DNA of 64,000 nt from Pontibacter oryzae. Lineage in GTDB: Bacteria; Bacteroidota; Bacteroidia; Cytophagales; Hymenobacteraceae. Shown here one piece after another: positions 16,876 to 26,201 of the stretch (positions are counted from its first letter, which is position 1; every line of letters begins with the position of its first letter). A program made the translations under genes and the position numbers. The stretch lies in assembly GCF_003576375.1 (NCBI RefSeq), contig NZ_QWGE01000006.1:153704-217703 (forward strand), read 5' to 3'. The notes under the pieces are model-generated. The model made no database searches. It was not told the DNA's origin and was given only the letters and a program-made list of their open reading frames with translations.

Positions 16876-17376
16876 TTAGTAAATGCCTACGCTGTCTATG
16901 CCAATGTTCACATCTTCGGGCACGGTGTTATCTATACTTTGCTCTGTGCCCGTCATAAACGTGGCCACGGCTTTGCCTCGGGCATATAATGTAAGGATAT
17001 TGTCTGAGAGGCGATAACTATCTACGCGGCCAAGCACTTCCAAAAACTTGTTTTCCTGCTCCATGTCCGGGCAAGCCATACGCGTGGTACCTAACTCGGA
17101 TAGCACTAAGTTCTTTTCATTTGCCTCATACTTTCCAAAGAATTTATTGCAACCTGTAAATCCATGCACGTCATCGTCTCTTTCCTGAAAACGGATAAAA
17201 GCTGTTTTCGTGTTCTGAGGCTGTTGCATATCCTGCCCTTCCAACGATACCAAACTCCAGTAAGCATCTTTAATACTTTCTACCTCACCGGCCAGGTCCT
17301 TGTTTTGTACGGTGCAGCCACTTCCTAACCATAAGGTAACCAGCAGGAAGGATAACAAGCGTAGTAGTTTTTTCAT
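16876..17376 (-). CDS. META domain lipoprotein (HslJ-like)
   Basis: The 166-residue protein has a lipoprotein signal with lipobox LGSGC (Cys 21). The META domain covers about residues 38-145: YWSLVSLEGQDM, the landmark FTGCNKFFGKYEANEKNL, LGTTRMACPDMEQENKFLEVL, and LYARGKAVATF. META/HslJ proteins are envelope proteins linked to heat-shock and motility functions in other bacteria; no enzyme activity is known. It lies 140 bases downstream of the disordered-protein gene on the same strand, separated by a terminator. Confidence 0.88.
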   Translation of the reverse strand: MKKLLRLLSFLLVTLWLGSGCTVQNKDLAGEVESIKDAYWSLVSLEGQDMQQPQNTKTAFIRFQERDDDVHGFTGCNKFFGKYEANEKNLVLSELGTTRMACPDMEQENKFLEVLGRVDSYRLSDNILTLYARGKAVATFMTGTEQSIDNTVPEDVNIGIDSVGIY

Positions 17377-17468
17377 GTTTTTAGCATTCGGTTATACATA
17401 CAGGCTGTGTATGGCAACACCACAGCCGCCTTCTTTTACGCAAGTTTACACTTAAAGTATGGCACAAA

Positions 17469-17500
17469 AAAGTCCACGATGCAACTGCACCGTGGACTTT
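17469..17500 (-). terminator. intrinsic terminator of the disordered-protein gene
   Basis: AAAGTCCACG (17469-17478) pairs perfectly with CGTGGACTTT (17491-17500). On the minus strand it is followed by TTTTTTGTGCC, a good U-tract, 17 bases after the stop codon of the gene at 17517. Confidence 0.88.
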
Positions 17501-17516
17501 AAAGTAGGTAGTGACG

Positions 17517-18359
17517 TTACCCTCTCGGGTTTTCGTTGCCGTAGCCACTGATGCGGGAGTCAGCACTATAGTCAGGACCCGACGACTCGCCGGGGCGCCG
17601 ATAACGGCTGCTGCGCTGGCTATAGTCACTTTCGCTTCTGTGCCTTGGGTTGCGGATTTCGCTGTGGTGGCTATAGTCGTCGTGGTCGGAGCGGCCTTCG
17701 TAAAAGCGATGCTCATCACGGTTGCCGCGGTTATAATCGTTTTGGGAACGGCTTTGCGGGTGCTCTCCACGGTCATAGTAGGCATCGGTACCAAGCATGT
17801 TGTAGCCATGGTCTGAGCGGCCTCTGTAGCTCTTCTCATGCTCATCGCGACCAAAATCTTCGTAACGGCGGCCAGAGCCACCATATTGGTAGCTGTTGTC
17901 TTGGCGGCTATAGCGGCCACTGTCTTGTGAGCCGGCGCTGTAGTTGGTGCCGCGTGCCGTGCCAGTGGTACCGTATTCATCATGATCTTCACGGCCAGTG
18001 CCTCTGTTGGGCTCATAACCTCCACTGCGCCTGTTGCCCATGTAGGGGTTTGGGTCGCCGTAGTGGTAATGGTCCTGGTTTTGCTGGCTGTGGTTTTGCA
18101 TTGCACCACGGTGGCTGCTTGCATCGTAACCAGCCACAGGCCCACCGCTTCTGTAGCCATAGTTCTCATCCGGGTGGCTTACACGCACGTTCTTGTAGGC
18201 GGCATCCTCGTTGTTCATGCCGTAATAATTACCGCGGTGGTTGCTATAGCGGTCACGGTAATTTCCTAAACTTTCGTTGCGGTCTTCATTGTTATAGTTA
18301 TCGTCGTGCTGTCTCCTATACTCGTTTGATGAACGGTAGTTAAAGTCGTTTCTTTCCAT
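17517..18359 (-). CDS. extremely hydrophilic, intrinsically disordered protein
   Basis: This 280-residue protein is built almost only of Arg, Asp, Asn, Ser, Tyr, Gly, Glu, His and Gln. I see no Trp or Cys and only about two Ile, two Leu and three Phe. RG, GR, YG and DY/RY pieces recur (RRYEDFGRDEHEKSYRGRSD, YDRGEHPQSRSQNDYNRGN), like the low-complexity segments of RNA-binding or phase-separating proteins. Its codons are ordinary for the window, whereas the overlapping frames are odd Thr/Ala- or Cys/His-rich shadows. The gene has its own intrinsic terminator at 17469. No domain is recognised; function unknown. ATG at 18359. Confidence 0.75.
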   Translation of the reverse strand: MERNDFNYRSSNEYRRQHDDNYNNEDRNESLGNYRDRYSNHRGNYYGMNNEDAAYKNVRVSHPDENYGYRSGGPVAGYDASSHRGAMQNHSQQNQDHYHYGDPNPYMGNRRSGGYEPNRGTGREDHDEYGTTGTARGTNYSAGSQDSGRYSRQDNSYQYGGSGRRYEDFGRDEHEKSYRGRSDHGYNMLGTDAYYDRGEHPQSRSQNDYNRGNRDEHRFYEGRSDHDDYSHHSEIRNPRHRSESDYSQRSSRYRRPGESSGPDYSADSRISGYGNENPRG

Positions 18360-18698
18360 AGGTTCAGTTTATTTGTTTTAATGTTAATACTTTACCTCTA
18401 AACGGACATCAGCCGCATACGTTGGGTTCTTTTGCCTCCAGCTGCTCCAAATAACCTTTCTGGTGATTTATAACAAACTGATCATCAACACAAAACATTC
18501 AGCATTTCACTTAAAGAGCGCCTCCTTGCAGGGAGCCAGTACAAGTTTAACCTTTAGGTTTGCCCGCGGCATATTTGGGCAGGTACAAGTGTAGTAGGTG
18601 TGGTTTGGTCGATTTATCCGGTGGGTTTATCTATTTCATTAGCTCGCCAGAAGTATAGTTCATACTTTTAATCAGACGAAAAAACTCAACCCGGAATC
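18360..18698. other. divergent intergenic region
   Basis: This region lies between the disordered-protein gene and the M61 peptidase gene and must carry both promoters. Small hairpins are visible (AACCTTTAGGTT palindrome; TGCCC/GGGCA near 18565-18585), but no clean promoter pair and no ORF. Two opposed copies of the AAGTAT/ATACTT motif lie at about 18650-18668. Confidence 0.45.
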
Positions 18699-20498
18699 AT
18701 GACAAAACTATCTGCTGCCCTTGCGCTTGCTGTGTTGCTTTCGGTGGGGCTAACTGCCGAGGCTGCCAAAGGCCCTGAGCTAACCTACCACGTAAACCTG
18801 AACGACCGCGCCGACGACCGCTTTAAGGTTAGCCTGGATGTAAAAGGCCTTTCGGATGAGAACAACATCTTCCAGTTTGCCGCTACGGCCCCGGGCACTT
18901 ACCAGACCATGGACATTGGCCGCTTTGTGGAGAATTTCAAGGCATACGATAAAAAAGGGCGCGAGCTGGAGGTAAAGCAGATCAGCACCAACCAATGGCA
19001 GCTGAGCAAGCCGGGCAAAGTGCGCAAGATCTCGTACCAGATCGCCGAAACCTGGGACACGCCCGTTACCGAGAAAAAGATATACGGCATGTGCGGCACT
19101 TCGCTGGAGCAGGACCACGCACTTATAAACGGCCAGGGCGTGTTCGGCTATGTAGAAGGCTTGCAGGCCTCGCCAATGCGCATTAAGCTGGATTACCCGC
19201 AGAACTGGGAAGTGGGCACCGCCCTGCGCAAGGACGCCAAAGGCTACTACACCGCCACTAGCTACGACCACATTGTGGACTCGCCGATACTGCTGGGCAC
19301 GCTTACCAAAGCCGAAACGGTGTACAACGGCACCACCATCGATATTTATACTTACTCCAAAACCGGTAAGATCAAATCTGGGGACCTGCTCCAGAACATG
19401 ACCGACATGCTGGGCGCGGCACACAAGTTTGTGGTCGATTTTCCAGTGGATCATTACACTTTCCTTTACCATTTCGAGGATGTGAGCTGGGGTGCCTGGG
19501 AGCACTCGTACAGCTCTGAGTACGTGATGGAGGAGCAGGACTTGACGCCGGCCTATGCCCAACAGCTGACAGACATTGCCGCGCACGAGTTCTTCCACAT
19601 CATCACGCCGCTAAACATACATTCCGAAATCATCGAGCGCTTTAACTTTGTGGAGCCAACACCATCGCAGCACCTGTGGCTGTACGAGGGCACCACTGAG
19701 TGGGCCTCCGACATGATGCAGCTGCGCGGCGGCATGATGGACCTGACCGAGTACTTGGCCGACCAGAGCCAAAAGCTCAGCATGGACGACCTGATGGATA
19801 AGAACTACAGCCTCCAGAAGCTAGCGCTAACCTCTTACACACCGGAAGGCCAGAAGCAATATGGCAATATTTACATGCGTGGCGCTGTGGTGGCAACCCT
19901 GCTCGATATCCGTTTGCTGGAGCTGTCAGGGGGCAAGCGTGGCCTGCGCGAGGTGATCAATGAGCTTTCTAAAGAGTATGGCCCGAGCAAGGCCTTCCCT
20001 GAAAACGAGTTCTTCGACATTTTTGCCGCGAAGACCTACCCGGAGATCAGCGAATTTTTTAACCGCTACGTGAAAAACGCAGAGCCCCTTCCGCTGGCAG
20101 CTTACTACAATAAGCTTGGCATAAGCTACACGCCTTCCGTTGTATCTGATGAGAAGACAAAATCGCTGGGTTATACCTTTGCTGTGCCGGACGGAAAGCT
20201 GCGCATGGTAAAAGTAGATGAAGCGGCACAGAAGCTGGGCCTGCACGAAAACGATGCCCTAGTAGCCTTAAACGGTGCCGCCATTAGCCTGCAAAACGCC
20301 AACCAAGAGCTAGGCAAGCTGGTTACCCTTAACACAGGCGACGCTTATACCATAACTGTGGAGCGCGATGGCAGAAACCTTGACCTTAAACTTAAAATGC
20401 TGGAAAAGACAAAAGAGCTTAAGCACCAGTTTAAGGAGAACGAGCAGGCCACACCAGCCCAAGTGGCCCTGCGCCAGGCCTGGCTGCGCAATATCTAA
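18699..20498 (+). CDS. M61 family metallopeptidase with PDZ domain
   Basis: The 599-residue secreted protein begins with a signal peptide (about 1-22, cleavage after AEA). The M61 N-terminal domain is followed by the gluzincin site HEFFH at residues 296-300 and the third zinc ligand E330 in LWLYEGTTEW. The GAWEHSYSSEYV motif at 265-276 is also typical of the family. A PDZ domain covers about 495-575 (VDEAAQKLGLHENDALVALN). M61 enzymes are glycyl aminopeptidases acting in the periplasm. A terminator follows at 20536. Confidence 0.94.
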   Translation: MTKLSAALALAVLLSVGLTAEAAKGPELTYHVNLNDRADDRFKVSLDVKGLSDENNIFQFAATAPGTYQTMDIGRFVENFKAYDKKGRELEVKQISTNQWQLSKPGKVRKISYQIAETWDTPVTEKKIYGMCGTSLEQDHALINGQGVFGYVEGLQASPMRIKLDYPQNWEVGTALRKDAKGYYTATSYDHIVDSPILLGTLTKAETVYNGTTIDIYTYSKTGKIKSGDLLQNMTDMLGAAHKFVVDFPVDHYTFLYHFEDVSWGAWEHSYSSEYVMEEQDLTPAYAQQLTDIAAHEFFHIITPLNIHSEIIERFNFVEPTPSQHLWLYEGTTEWASDMMQLRGGMMDLTEYLADQSQKLSMDDLMDKNYSLQKLALTSYTPEGQKQYGNIYMRGAVVATLLDIRLLELSGGKRGLREVINELSKEYGPSKAFPENEFFDIFAAKTYPEISEFFNRYVKNAEPLPLAAYYNKLGISYTPSVVSDEKTKSLGYTFAVPDGKLRMVKVDEAAQKLGLHENDALVALNGAAISLQNANQELGKLVTLNTGDAYTITVERDGRNLDLKLKMLEKTKELKHQFKENEQATPAQVALRQAWLRNI

Positions 20499-20535
20499 AT
20501 TGAGTTTGTTGTTTGTTGTACCAATATATTGGTTA

Positions 20536-20568
20536 GCTCCTACGCCACTGGCGCAGGGGCTTTTTTTT
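20536..20568 (+). terminator. intrinsic terminator after the M61 gene
   Basis: GCTCCTACGCC (20536-20546) pairs with GGCGCAGGGGC (20550-20560) with one mismatch and one G-U pair, followed by eight T. It is 37 bases past the stop codon. A palindrome ACCAATATATTGGT lies just before it (20520-20533). Confidence 0.85.
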
Positions 20569-20613
20569 ACCTTCGGAAACCTGCTTTTGCTGCGCATGGT
20601 TATAGGTAGTTAT

Positions 20614-21642
20614 ATGATGAAGTCAACCCTGAAACCCTTACTGATGCTCGCGCTGCTGCTTCTGAAAAGCCTTTTGGTAACAGCGCAGCCAGACATACCG
20701 CACACCCGCATTGCCTTCGGCTCATGCAACGACCAAGATGACCCGCAACCTCTCTGGGCAGACATTCTAGCGGCAAAACCCGATCTCTGGCTCTGGCTCG
20801 GCGATAATATTTATGCCGACACACATGACATGGACACCTTGGCCAGTAAGTATCATCGCCAACTGCGCCAACCGCTTTACATCCAATTGTTGCAAACCAC
20901 CCCTGTTACCGGCACCTGGGACGACCACGATTTCGGCTATAACGATGCAGGCAAGGAGTTTGAGAAAAAAGCGCAAAGCCAGGCCCTGTTCCTTGATTTT
21001 ATGGGCATCCCCGATACCGCAGCCGTGCGCAGACAGGCCGGTATCTACCGTAGCTATACTTTAGGAGAAGGCCCGCGAAAAGTAAAGATCATCCTGCTGG
21101 ATGTGCGCTACCACCGCGATAAGCTGCTGGATGTTTTCGGGCTGTACCTGCCAAACTATGCCGGCGATGTGCTCGGCGAGGCGCAGTGGCAATGGCTGGA
21201 AAAAGAGCTGGCCAGTTCTGATGCACAGATCAACCTGATCGCTTCGGGCTTGCAGGTGCTGCCCAATGGCCATGCGTATACCAACTGGTCGGCGTTTCCG
21301 TCTGCCCGCAAGCGTCTGCTGCATTTGCTAGAAACTACGCGCCCGGCCAACCCCATCCTGCTCTCCGGCGATAGGCACGTGGGCGAACTGGCCAAAATCA
21401 ACCTACAAGGGTATACACAGCCCATTTACGAGATCACCTCCAGCGGCATGACGCACTTCCGGAAGCCCAGCACAAAAGGCAACAAGTATAGAGTTGGGGA
21501 GCAGGTTGGCGCTCTTAACTTCGGCCTGCTGGATGTAACCTGGCAGGGCAGCTCCATAGAAGTAACCATGCAGATAAGAGGCGTGGGAAACGAGGCTCTT
21601 ATCGAGCAACAGCTAACTTTTACCGGCAATTACACGCAGTGA
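20614..21642 (+). CDS. PhoD-like alkaline phosphatase / phosphodiesterase
   Basis: The 342-residue protein starts at one of two adjacent ATGs (20614 or 20617), giving a signal peptide ending near LLVTA-QPD; longer in-frame extensions would run back into the M61 gene and through its terminator. Metallophosphatase motifs are in order: IAFGSCNDQ, DLWLWLGDNIYAD, VTGTWDDHDFGYND (the PhoD WDDHD signature) and PILLSGDRHVGE. It would cleave phosphate mono- or diesters in the periplasm, helping phosphate supply. The intact metal ligands suggest activity. Terminator at 21681. Confidence 0.93.
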   Translation: MMKSTLKPLLMLALLLLKSLLVTAQPDIPHTRIAFGSCNDQDDPQPLWADILAAKPDLWLWLGDNIYADTHDMDTLASKYHRQLRQPLYIQLLQTTPVTGTWDDHDFGYNDAGKEFEKKAQSQALFLDFMGIPDTAAVRRQAGIYRSYTLGEGPRKVKIILLDVRYHRDKLLDVFGLYLPNYAGDVLGEAQWQWLEKELASSDAQINLIASGLQVLPNGHAYTNWSAFPSARKRLLHLLETTRPANPILLSGDRHVGELAKINLQGYTQPIYEITSSGMTHFRKPSTKGNKYRVGEQVGALNFGLLDVTWQGSSIEVTMQIRGVGNEALIEQQLTFTGNYTQ

Positions 21643-21680
21643 GACGACGGCCATACTTCTGAGAGCACATACCATAAAAA

Positions 21681-21712
21681 AAAGAGGCTACCACGTGTGG
21701 CAGCCTCTTTTT
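21681..21712. terminator. bidirectional terminator
   Basis: AAAGAGGCTACCAC and the complementary GTGGCAGCCTCTTT form a strong hairpin with A-rich DNA before it and TTTTTCTG after it. It separates the convergent PhoD-like gene and amidohydrolase operon. Confidence 0.85.
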
Positions 21713-21731
21713 CTGTGCTGAAAGTATAAAC

Positions 21732-23075
21732 TTAGTTGCCTGCTGAGGAAGTAGCACCAGCCGGCACTTGCTGCTGCTGAGCCTTATACTTCTCCTCGAA
21801 CTTCTCGTACAGGTACTTCTGCTTGTTATTCAGGTCGATGTTGCGGCCCTGGATAAAAGCGTATGTCACGTTATTTGTGCGCATATCCAGCAAGTCGCCG
21901 GATGATACCACCAGCGTGGCGTCTTTGCCAACCTCCACAGAACCTGCCTGCTTCTCGATGCCCAGGATTTTGGCAGTGTTCAGTGTTACGGCAGTCAGCG
22001 CCTGCTCTTTATCCAGGCCGTAAGCGGCAGCGGTACCGGCTATAAACGGCAGGTTACGGATGCCATGTATGGCCAAGTCATAATCCAGCGCGAACATGAT
22101 ACCAGCCTTGTGCAGCAAGTATGGCGTTTTGTACGGCATATCCACATCCTCCTCGGCGCGCGACGGCAGCGCGTGCACTCCTGAGTAGATAACGGAGATA
22201 TTGTTTGCCTTCAGGAAATCGGCCACGGCCACGGCATCGCGGGCACCAACCACTACTACTTCCTTCACACCGTGCTTCTTCGCGAAGTTTACCCCTTCAA
22301 TAATCTCCTTGCCATAATCCGCGTGGATGTACAGCTTTTGTGCACCGGTAAACAGGCCGGCCATAGAGGCCAGTTTCAGGTTCTCGCTTTCGCGCTTGCC
22401 GGCTTTATACACGGCCGCATCCCTGAAGAGCTTCTCCAGCTCCAGGATGGTTTCGTCGCGGCGGTCAGCCATGCGCTTCAGGCGCTCATCGGTGCGGCTA
22501 TTACCCGTCTCGATCAGCATGTTGGGCCAGTTCAGGTGGATGCCCTCGTCGGCTTTCACCACGGCGTCTTCCCAGTTCCAGGCATCCAGCTGCACAATAG
22601 ACGATGAGCCGGAGATGGTACCACCCAGCGGGGTAAGCTGCGTCATTAAAACGCCGTTGGCTCGCACCGTCGGGATGATGTCTGAATCCGTGTTATAGGC
22701 AATTACGGAGCGCACGTTCGGGTTAATATCCCCTATCTCGCGCCAGTCGATGGTGGCACGCACGCTTTCTACCTCGTTCAGGCCTAGCGCCGCGTTCGGC
22801 TGGATCAGGCCTGGGTAAATGTGTTGCCCGCTAACATCCACTACCTCGTAGCCACTCATACTTGCCCCGTTTAGCGGGCCGGCATACGTAATTTTACCTT
22901 TATCGAAGCCTACGGCGGCGTTCTCAATTACCTGCCCGTTGCCCACGTGCAGGGTTGCGCCTTTCAGTAGCACGGGCTTGCTTTGCTTGGCTGCCGGCGC
23001 CGGCACCTGCGCCATCACCGGCATGCTAAAGAGCAGCGCCACCAACGCAGAAATATATCTTTTATGGATTCTCAT
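21732..23075 (-). CDS. secreted amidohydrolase-fold protein lacking the HxH motif
   Basis: The 447-residue protein has a signal peptide (about 1-22, cleavage MPVMA-QVP) and the composite-domain start of amidohydrolases (LLKGATLHVGNGQVIENAAV). Where active members have PGxxDxHxH, this one reads PGLIQPNAALG (residues 88-98), so the first two metal ligands are missing. The C-terminal half keeps the family layout (ALTAVTLNTAKILGIEKQAG, then VGKDATLVVSSGDLLDMRTN). It lies 102 bases downstream of the two-module amidohydrolase gene and is likely its operon partner. It may be a non-catalytic subunit. Tail is Gln/Ala-rich. Confidence 0.85.
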   Translation of the reverse strand: MRIHKRYISALVALLFSMPVMAQVPAPAAKQSKPVLLKGATLHVGNGQVIENAAVGFDKGKITYAGPLNGASMSGYEVVDVSGQHIYPGLIQPNAALGLNEVESVRATIDWREIGDINPNVRSVIAYNTDSDIIPTVRANGVLMTQLTPLGGTISGSSSIVQLDAWNWEDAVVKADEGIHLNWPNMLIETGNSRTDERLKRMADRRDETILELEKLFRDAAVYKAGKRESENLKLASMAGLFTGAQKLYIHADYGKEIIEGVNFAKKHGVKEVVVVGARDAVAVADFLKANNISVIYSGVHALPSRAEEDVDMPYKTPYLLHKAGIMFALDYDLAIHGIRNLPFIAGTAAAYGLDKEQALTAVTLNTAKILGIEKQAGSVEVGKDATLVVSSGDLLDMRTNNVTYAFIQGRNIDLNNKQKYLYEKFEEKYKAQQQQVPAGATSSAGN

Positions 23076-23177
23076 GAATTGAATTGTTGCATTGCTTCCC
23101 TGTTAGATTGTTGGTTCATCTTGTGTCATCAACAATCGCTTTGTGAGCAGCAATTTAGCCATTAAACAGTTTGACAA

Positions 23178-26100
23178 TTAATAAGCGATGTAAGCTTCTT
23201 CCTCGTTGTGCTGCACATCCTCGCAGTGCACTACGTAGGCTTTTCTGCTTCTTACCGCCTGGGTTTTAGCACCGCCGCTTTTCTCGTTCAGCATCTTTTG
23301 CACCAGGCGCATGCGCTCTTTTTCCAGTTCCTCGCGCATCTGCTCGTCGCGCTCCAGGTCGTAGTAGGCAACACCATCCACAAAGGTTTTTAGCGGCTTG
23401 GCGTAGATGGATAACGGGTTGTTGTTCCAGAGCACCACGTCGGCGTCTTTTCCAGCTTTTATACTTCCCATTCTATCGTCGAGGTGCAGCAGCTTGGCCG
23501 GGTTAAGCGTGACCATTTTCAGAGCGTCTTCCTCGCTCATGCCGGTATACTTCACGCTCTTGGCAGCTTCCTGATTCAGGCGGCGCGCCATCTCCGCGTC
23601 ATCTGAGTTGATGGCGGTTACCACGCCCATCTGGTTCATGATGCCGGCGTTCTGCGGGATCGCATCCTTCACCTCCATCTTGTAAGCCCACCAGTCGGCG
23701 AAGGTAGAACCGCCTACGCCGTGCTCCTTCATCTTGTCGGCTACTTTATACCCTTCCAGGATGTGCGTAAAGGTGTTCACTTTAAAGCCCATCTCATCGG
23801 CCACATTCATCAGCATGTTAATTTCTGACTGCACGTAAGAGTGGCAGGTAATAAAGCGCTTGTCGTTCAGGATTTCTACCAGGGCATCCAGCTCCAGGTC
23901 GCGGCGCGGGGCCTGTGCTTTGGCTTTTTCTCTTTTAGATAGCTTGTTATAAGATTTCCAGGCCTGCTCATACTCTTTGGCGCGGGTAAAGGCATCTACG
24001 TATACTTGCTCCACCCCCATTCTGGATTGCGGGAAACGGATGGTCTGCGTGCTACCCCAGTTTGACTGCTTCACGTTTTCGCCGAGCGCGAATTTGATGT
24101 ATGGGTCAGCGCCTTTCACAAGCATTTCGTCAGCACTTTTGCCCCAGCGCAGCTTCACGATCGCCGACTGCCCGCCAATTGGGTTAGCCGAGCCGTGCAG
24201 CAGTTGCGAGGTGGTTACGCCACCAGCCAGCTGGCGGTAAATGTTAATGTCCTCTGGGTTCACCACGTCGGCCATGCGCACCTCTGCCGTAACAGACTGT
24301 GTGCCTTCGTTCACGTCGTCCAGGGCGATGTGCGAGTGCTCGTCAATGATACCCGGTGTTACGTGTTTGCCTGTTCCGTCTATCACGCGGGCTCCGGACT
24401 CGCTCAGGTTTTTACCCACTTTCGCGATCTTGCCGTTTTTCAGCAACACGTCGGTGTTCTCCAGGCGGCCTTCTTTTTCGTTTGTCCAGACGGTGGCATT
24501 TTTGATAAGTATGGTTTCCTGCTTCGGCAGCTCGGCCTGACCAAAGGCGCGAAAAGGATAGATCATACTTCCAGTGCTAACTTCTGCCTCTTTTTTGGCG
24601 CGCTCCTTTTTCTCCTGCTCCGTCATGGCCTCAGAGTATGAAGCCACCCACTTCACGGCAGTGGCGTTTGGCAGCTGGCCTTCGCCTTGCAGGTTTTTGC
24701 CGGCCACCCAGCCGCTCAAACGAATGCTCTCCTTGCTATCCTTACCCTCGGCAAAAGAGATGGTAACCAGGTCGCCTTTAAAGCTGATGCTGCCTTTTAC
24801 AGTGTCTTCGGCAATTACTTTCAGTTCAGGCTTTTCTGCAGTGCCCGCAATCAAAAACTTGCGCGCTTTGTTGTTGCCCAGTTGCAACGTATACATGCCC
24901 CGGAAATCGGCTGGCACTTCGGCAATTTTATACTGCTCGCCCTGCACCCAGTTTTCCAGGATGATGTTCTCGTCTGAGAAAAGGTTATCCGTGGTAATGA
25001 TAAAGTTGGCCAGCATGCCTTTATTCAGGCTACCCACTTGGTTTTCAGCTTGCAGCAATTTTGCTGGCGTGGCGGTTAATGCTTTCAGGGCTTCTTCTTC
25101 GCTCAGGCCATACTTCACGGCTTTGCGCAAGTTTGGCCAGAAGTCCTTTTTATCCTTCAAGTCGTTGGCTGTGAATGCGATGGTAACACCGGCCTTTTGC
25201 AGCAGGGCGGCGTTGGCTGGCGCCATTTCCCAGTGCTTCATATCTTCTAAAGATACACGGCGGGCATCAAACGGGTCCTCTACGTTATAGGCAATTGGGA
25301 AATCGAGCGACAGGATAAGCGGCGCATTGGTGGCTTTTACCTGCGGCAGCATCTGGTACTCATCGCCGGTGCCTTTTATGATGTACTGCTTGCCAAACTC
25401 ATCTCCCACCTTATCGGCACGAATTGCATCCAGTTTATTGTCGGCTTCGAAAATCTGCGGGAAGCTGTTAGCCTGAGTAAAGGCCGTGAGTGAGATGTTC
25501 TGCTCTTTGCCCGGGTTCTGGGCGTTCCATTGCGCATCCAGGTAGGTTTGGCGCAACAGGGCCACGGCACCCATCAGTGAGTTCGGGTAATCCTGCTTCG
25601 AGCTTCCTTTGTCGAAAGAGAGGGCAGCGGCGGCTCTGTCTTTCAGGATAACCTCGTTCTCGCGCTTTGCAGCCAGTGTTACCAGCGCTGCCGTGCCGCG
25701 GGCAATGCCGTCGCGGTGTACGGCCAGTACCGTTCCGAAGCCTTGCTTTCGCATCTCCTCGGCCTGCTTGCTGCTTACCTTAAAAAGCTCTACTGCGTTC
25801 GTTTCTGGCCGGATGGCCTCGTTCCAGTTGTAGGCGCCTTCTTTCGTGGATTCCATTTGCGGGGCGGCGCGCCAGTTGCGGCGCTCAGACTTAACCTCCG
25901 GCAGGCCGTAGCTTGTGAACATATCCACCAGGCCTGGGTAAATATGCTTGCCTTTGGCATCCATCACTACGGCACCGGCAGGTATTTTCAGGCCAGCACC
26001 AACTGCCTCTACCTTCCCGTTCCGGATAAGCAGCGTGGCGTTAGGCACGGTGGTTTTATAATCGGTATGGACGGTGGCGTTGGTGAAGGCCATGAGCCCG

Positions 26101-26201
26101 GAGCGCTCATCGTACACTCCGTTGCGCGGAAAAGTATCCTGCGCCATTACACTGCCGGCCCCCAAAGCGAGGCAGGCTGCAATGGTAAAGATTTTTTTCA
26201 T
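23178..26201 (-). CDS. tandem two-module secreted amidohydrolase (first module degenerate)
   Basis: With the start at ATG 26201 (giving the signal peptide MKKIFTIAACLALGAGSVMA) the protein has 1007 residues and two amidohydrolase modules. Module 1 (about 30-450) reads PGLVDMFTSYGL at 89-100 and lacks HxH. A linker of about 450-560 contains strands and a Lys/Glu-rich helix. Module 2 (about 570-980) is complete: PGIIDEHSHIAL near 616-627, HSYVQSEINML, FTHILEGYKVAD and INSDDAEMARRL supply the expected His and Asp ligands. This matches the imidazolonepropionase-like secreted amidohydrolases of Bacteroidota, whose substrates are mostly unknown. First gene of the operon. Confidence 0.9.
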   Translation of the reverse strand: MKKIFTIAACLALGAGSVMAQDTFPRNGVYDERSGLMAFTNATVHTDYKTTVPNATLLIRNGKVEAVGAGLKIPAGAVVMDAKGKHIYPGLVDMFTSYGLPEVKSERRNWRAAPQMESTKEGAYNWNEAIRPETNAVELFKVSSKQAEEMRKQGFGTVLAVHRDGIARGTAALVTLAAKRENEVILKDRAAAALSFDKGSSKQDYPNSLMGAVALLRQTYLDAQWNAQNPGKEQNISLTAFTQANSFPQIFEADNKLDAIRADKVGDEFGKQYIIKGTGDEYQMLPQVKATNAPLILSLDFPIAYNVEDPFDARRVSLEDMKHWEMAPANAALLQKAGVTIAFTANDLKDKKDFWPNLRKAVKYGLSEEEALKALTATPAKLLQAENQVGSLNKGMLANFIITTDNLFSDENIILENWVQGEQYKIAEVPADFRGMYTLQLGNNKARKFLIAGTAEKPELKVIAEDTVKGSISFKGDLVTISFAEGKDSKESIRLSGWVAGKNLQGEGQLPNATAVKWVASYSEAMTEQEKKERAKKEAEVSTGSMIYPFRAFGQAELPKQETILIKNATVWTNEKEGRLENTDVLLKNGKIAKVGKNLSESGARVIDGTGKHVTPGIIDEHSHIALDDVNEGTQSVTAEVRMADVVNPEDINIYRQLAGGVTTSQLLHGSANPIGGQSAIVKLRWGKSADEMLVKGADPYIKFALGENVKQSNWGSTQTIRFPQSRMGVEQVYVDAFTRAKEYEQAWKSYNKLSKREKAKAQAPRRDLELDALVEILNDKRFITCHSYVQSEINMLMNVADEMGFKVNTFTHILEGYKVADKMKEHGVGGSTFADWWAYKMEVKDAIPQNAGIMNQMGVVTAINSDDAEMARRLNQEAAKSVKYTGMSEEDALKMVTLNPAKLLHLDDRMGSIKAGKDADVVLWNNNPLSIYAKPLKTFVDGVAYYDLERDEQMREELEKERMRLVQKMLNEKSGGAKTQAVRSRKAYVVHCEDVQHNEEEAYIAY

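Noticed and set aside
17381..18169. 262-codon minus-strand ORF overlapping the disordered protein
   Set aside because: Composition (Thr/Ala/Met runs) is an artefact of another frame of the same low-complexity DNA; the frame starting at 18359 has normal codons.
20368..20613. N-terminal extension of the PhoD-like protein
   Set aside because: It would run inside the M61 gene and across its terminator, and would bury the signal peptide.
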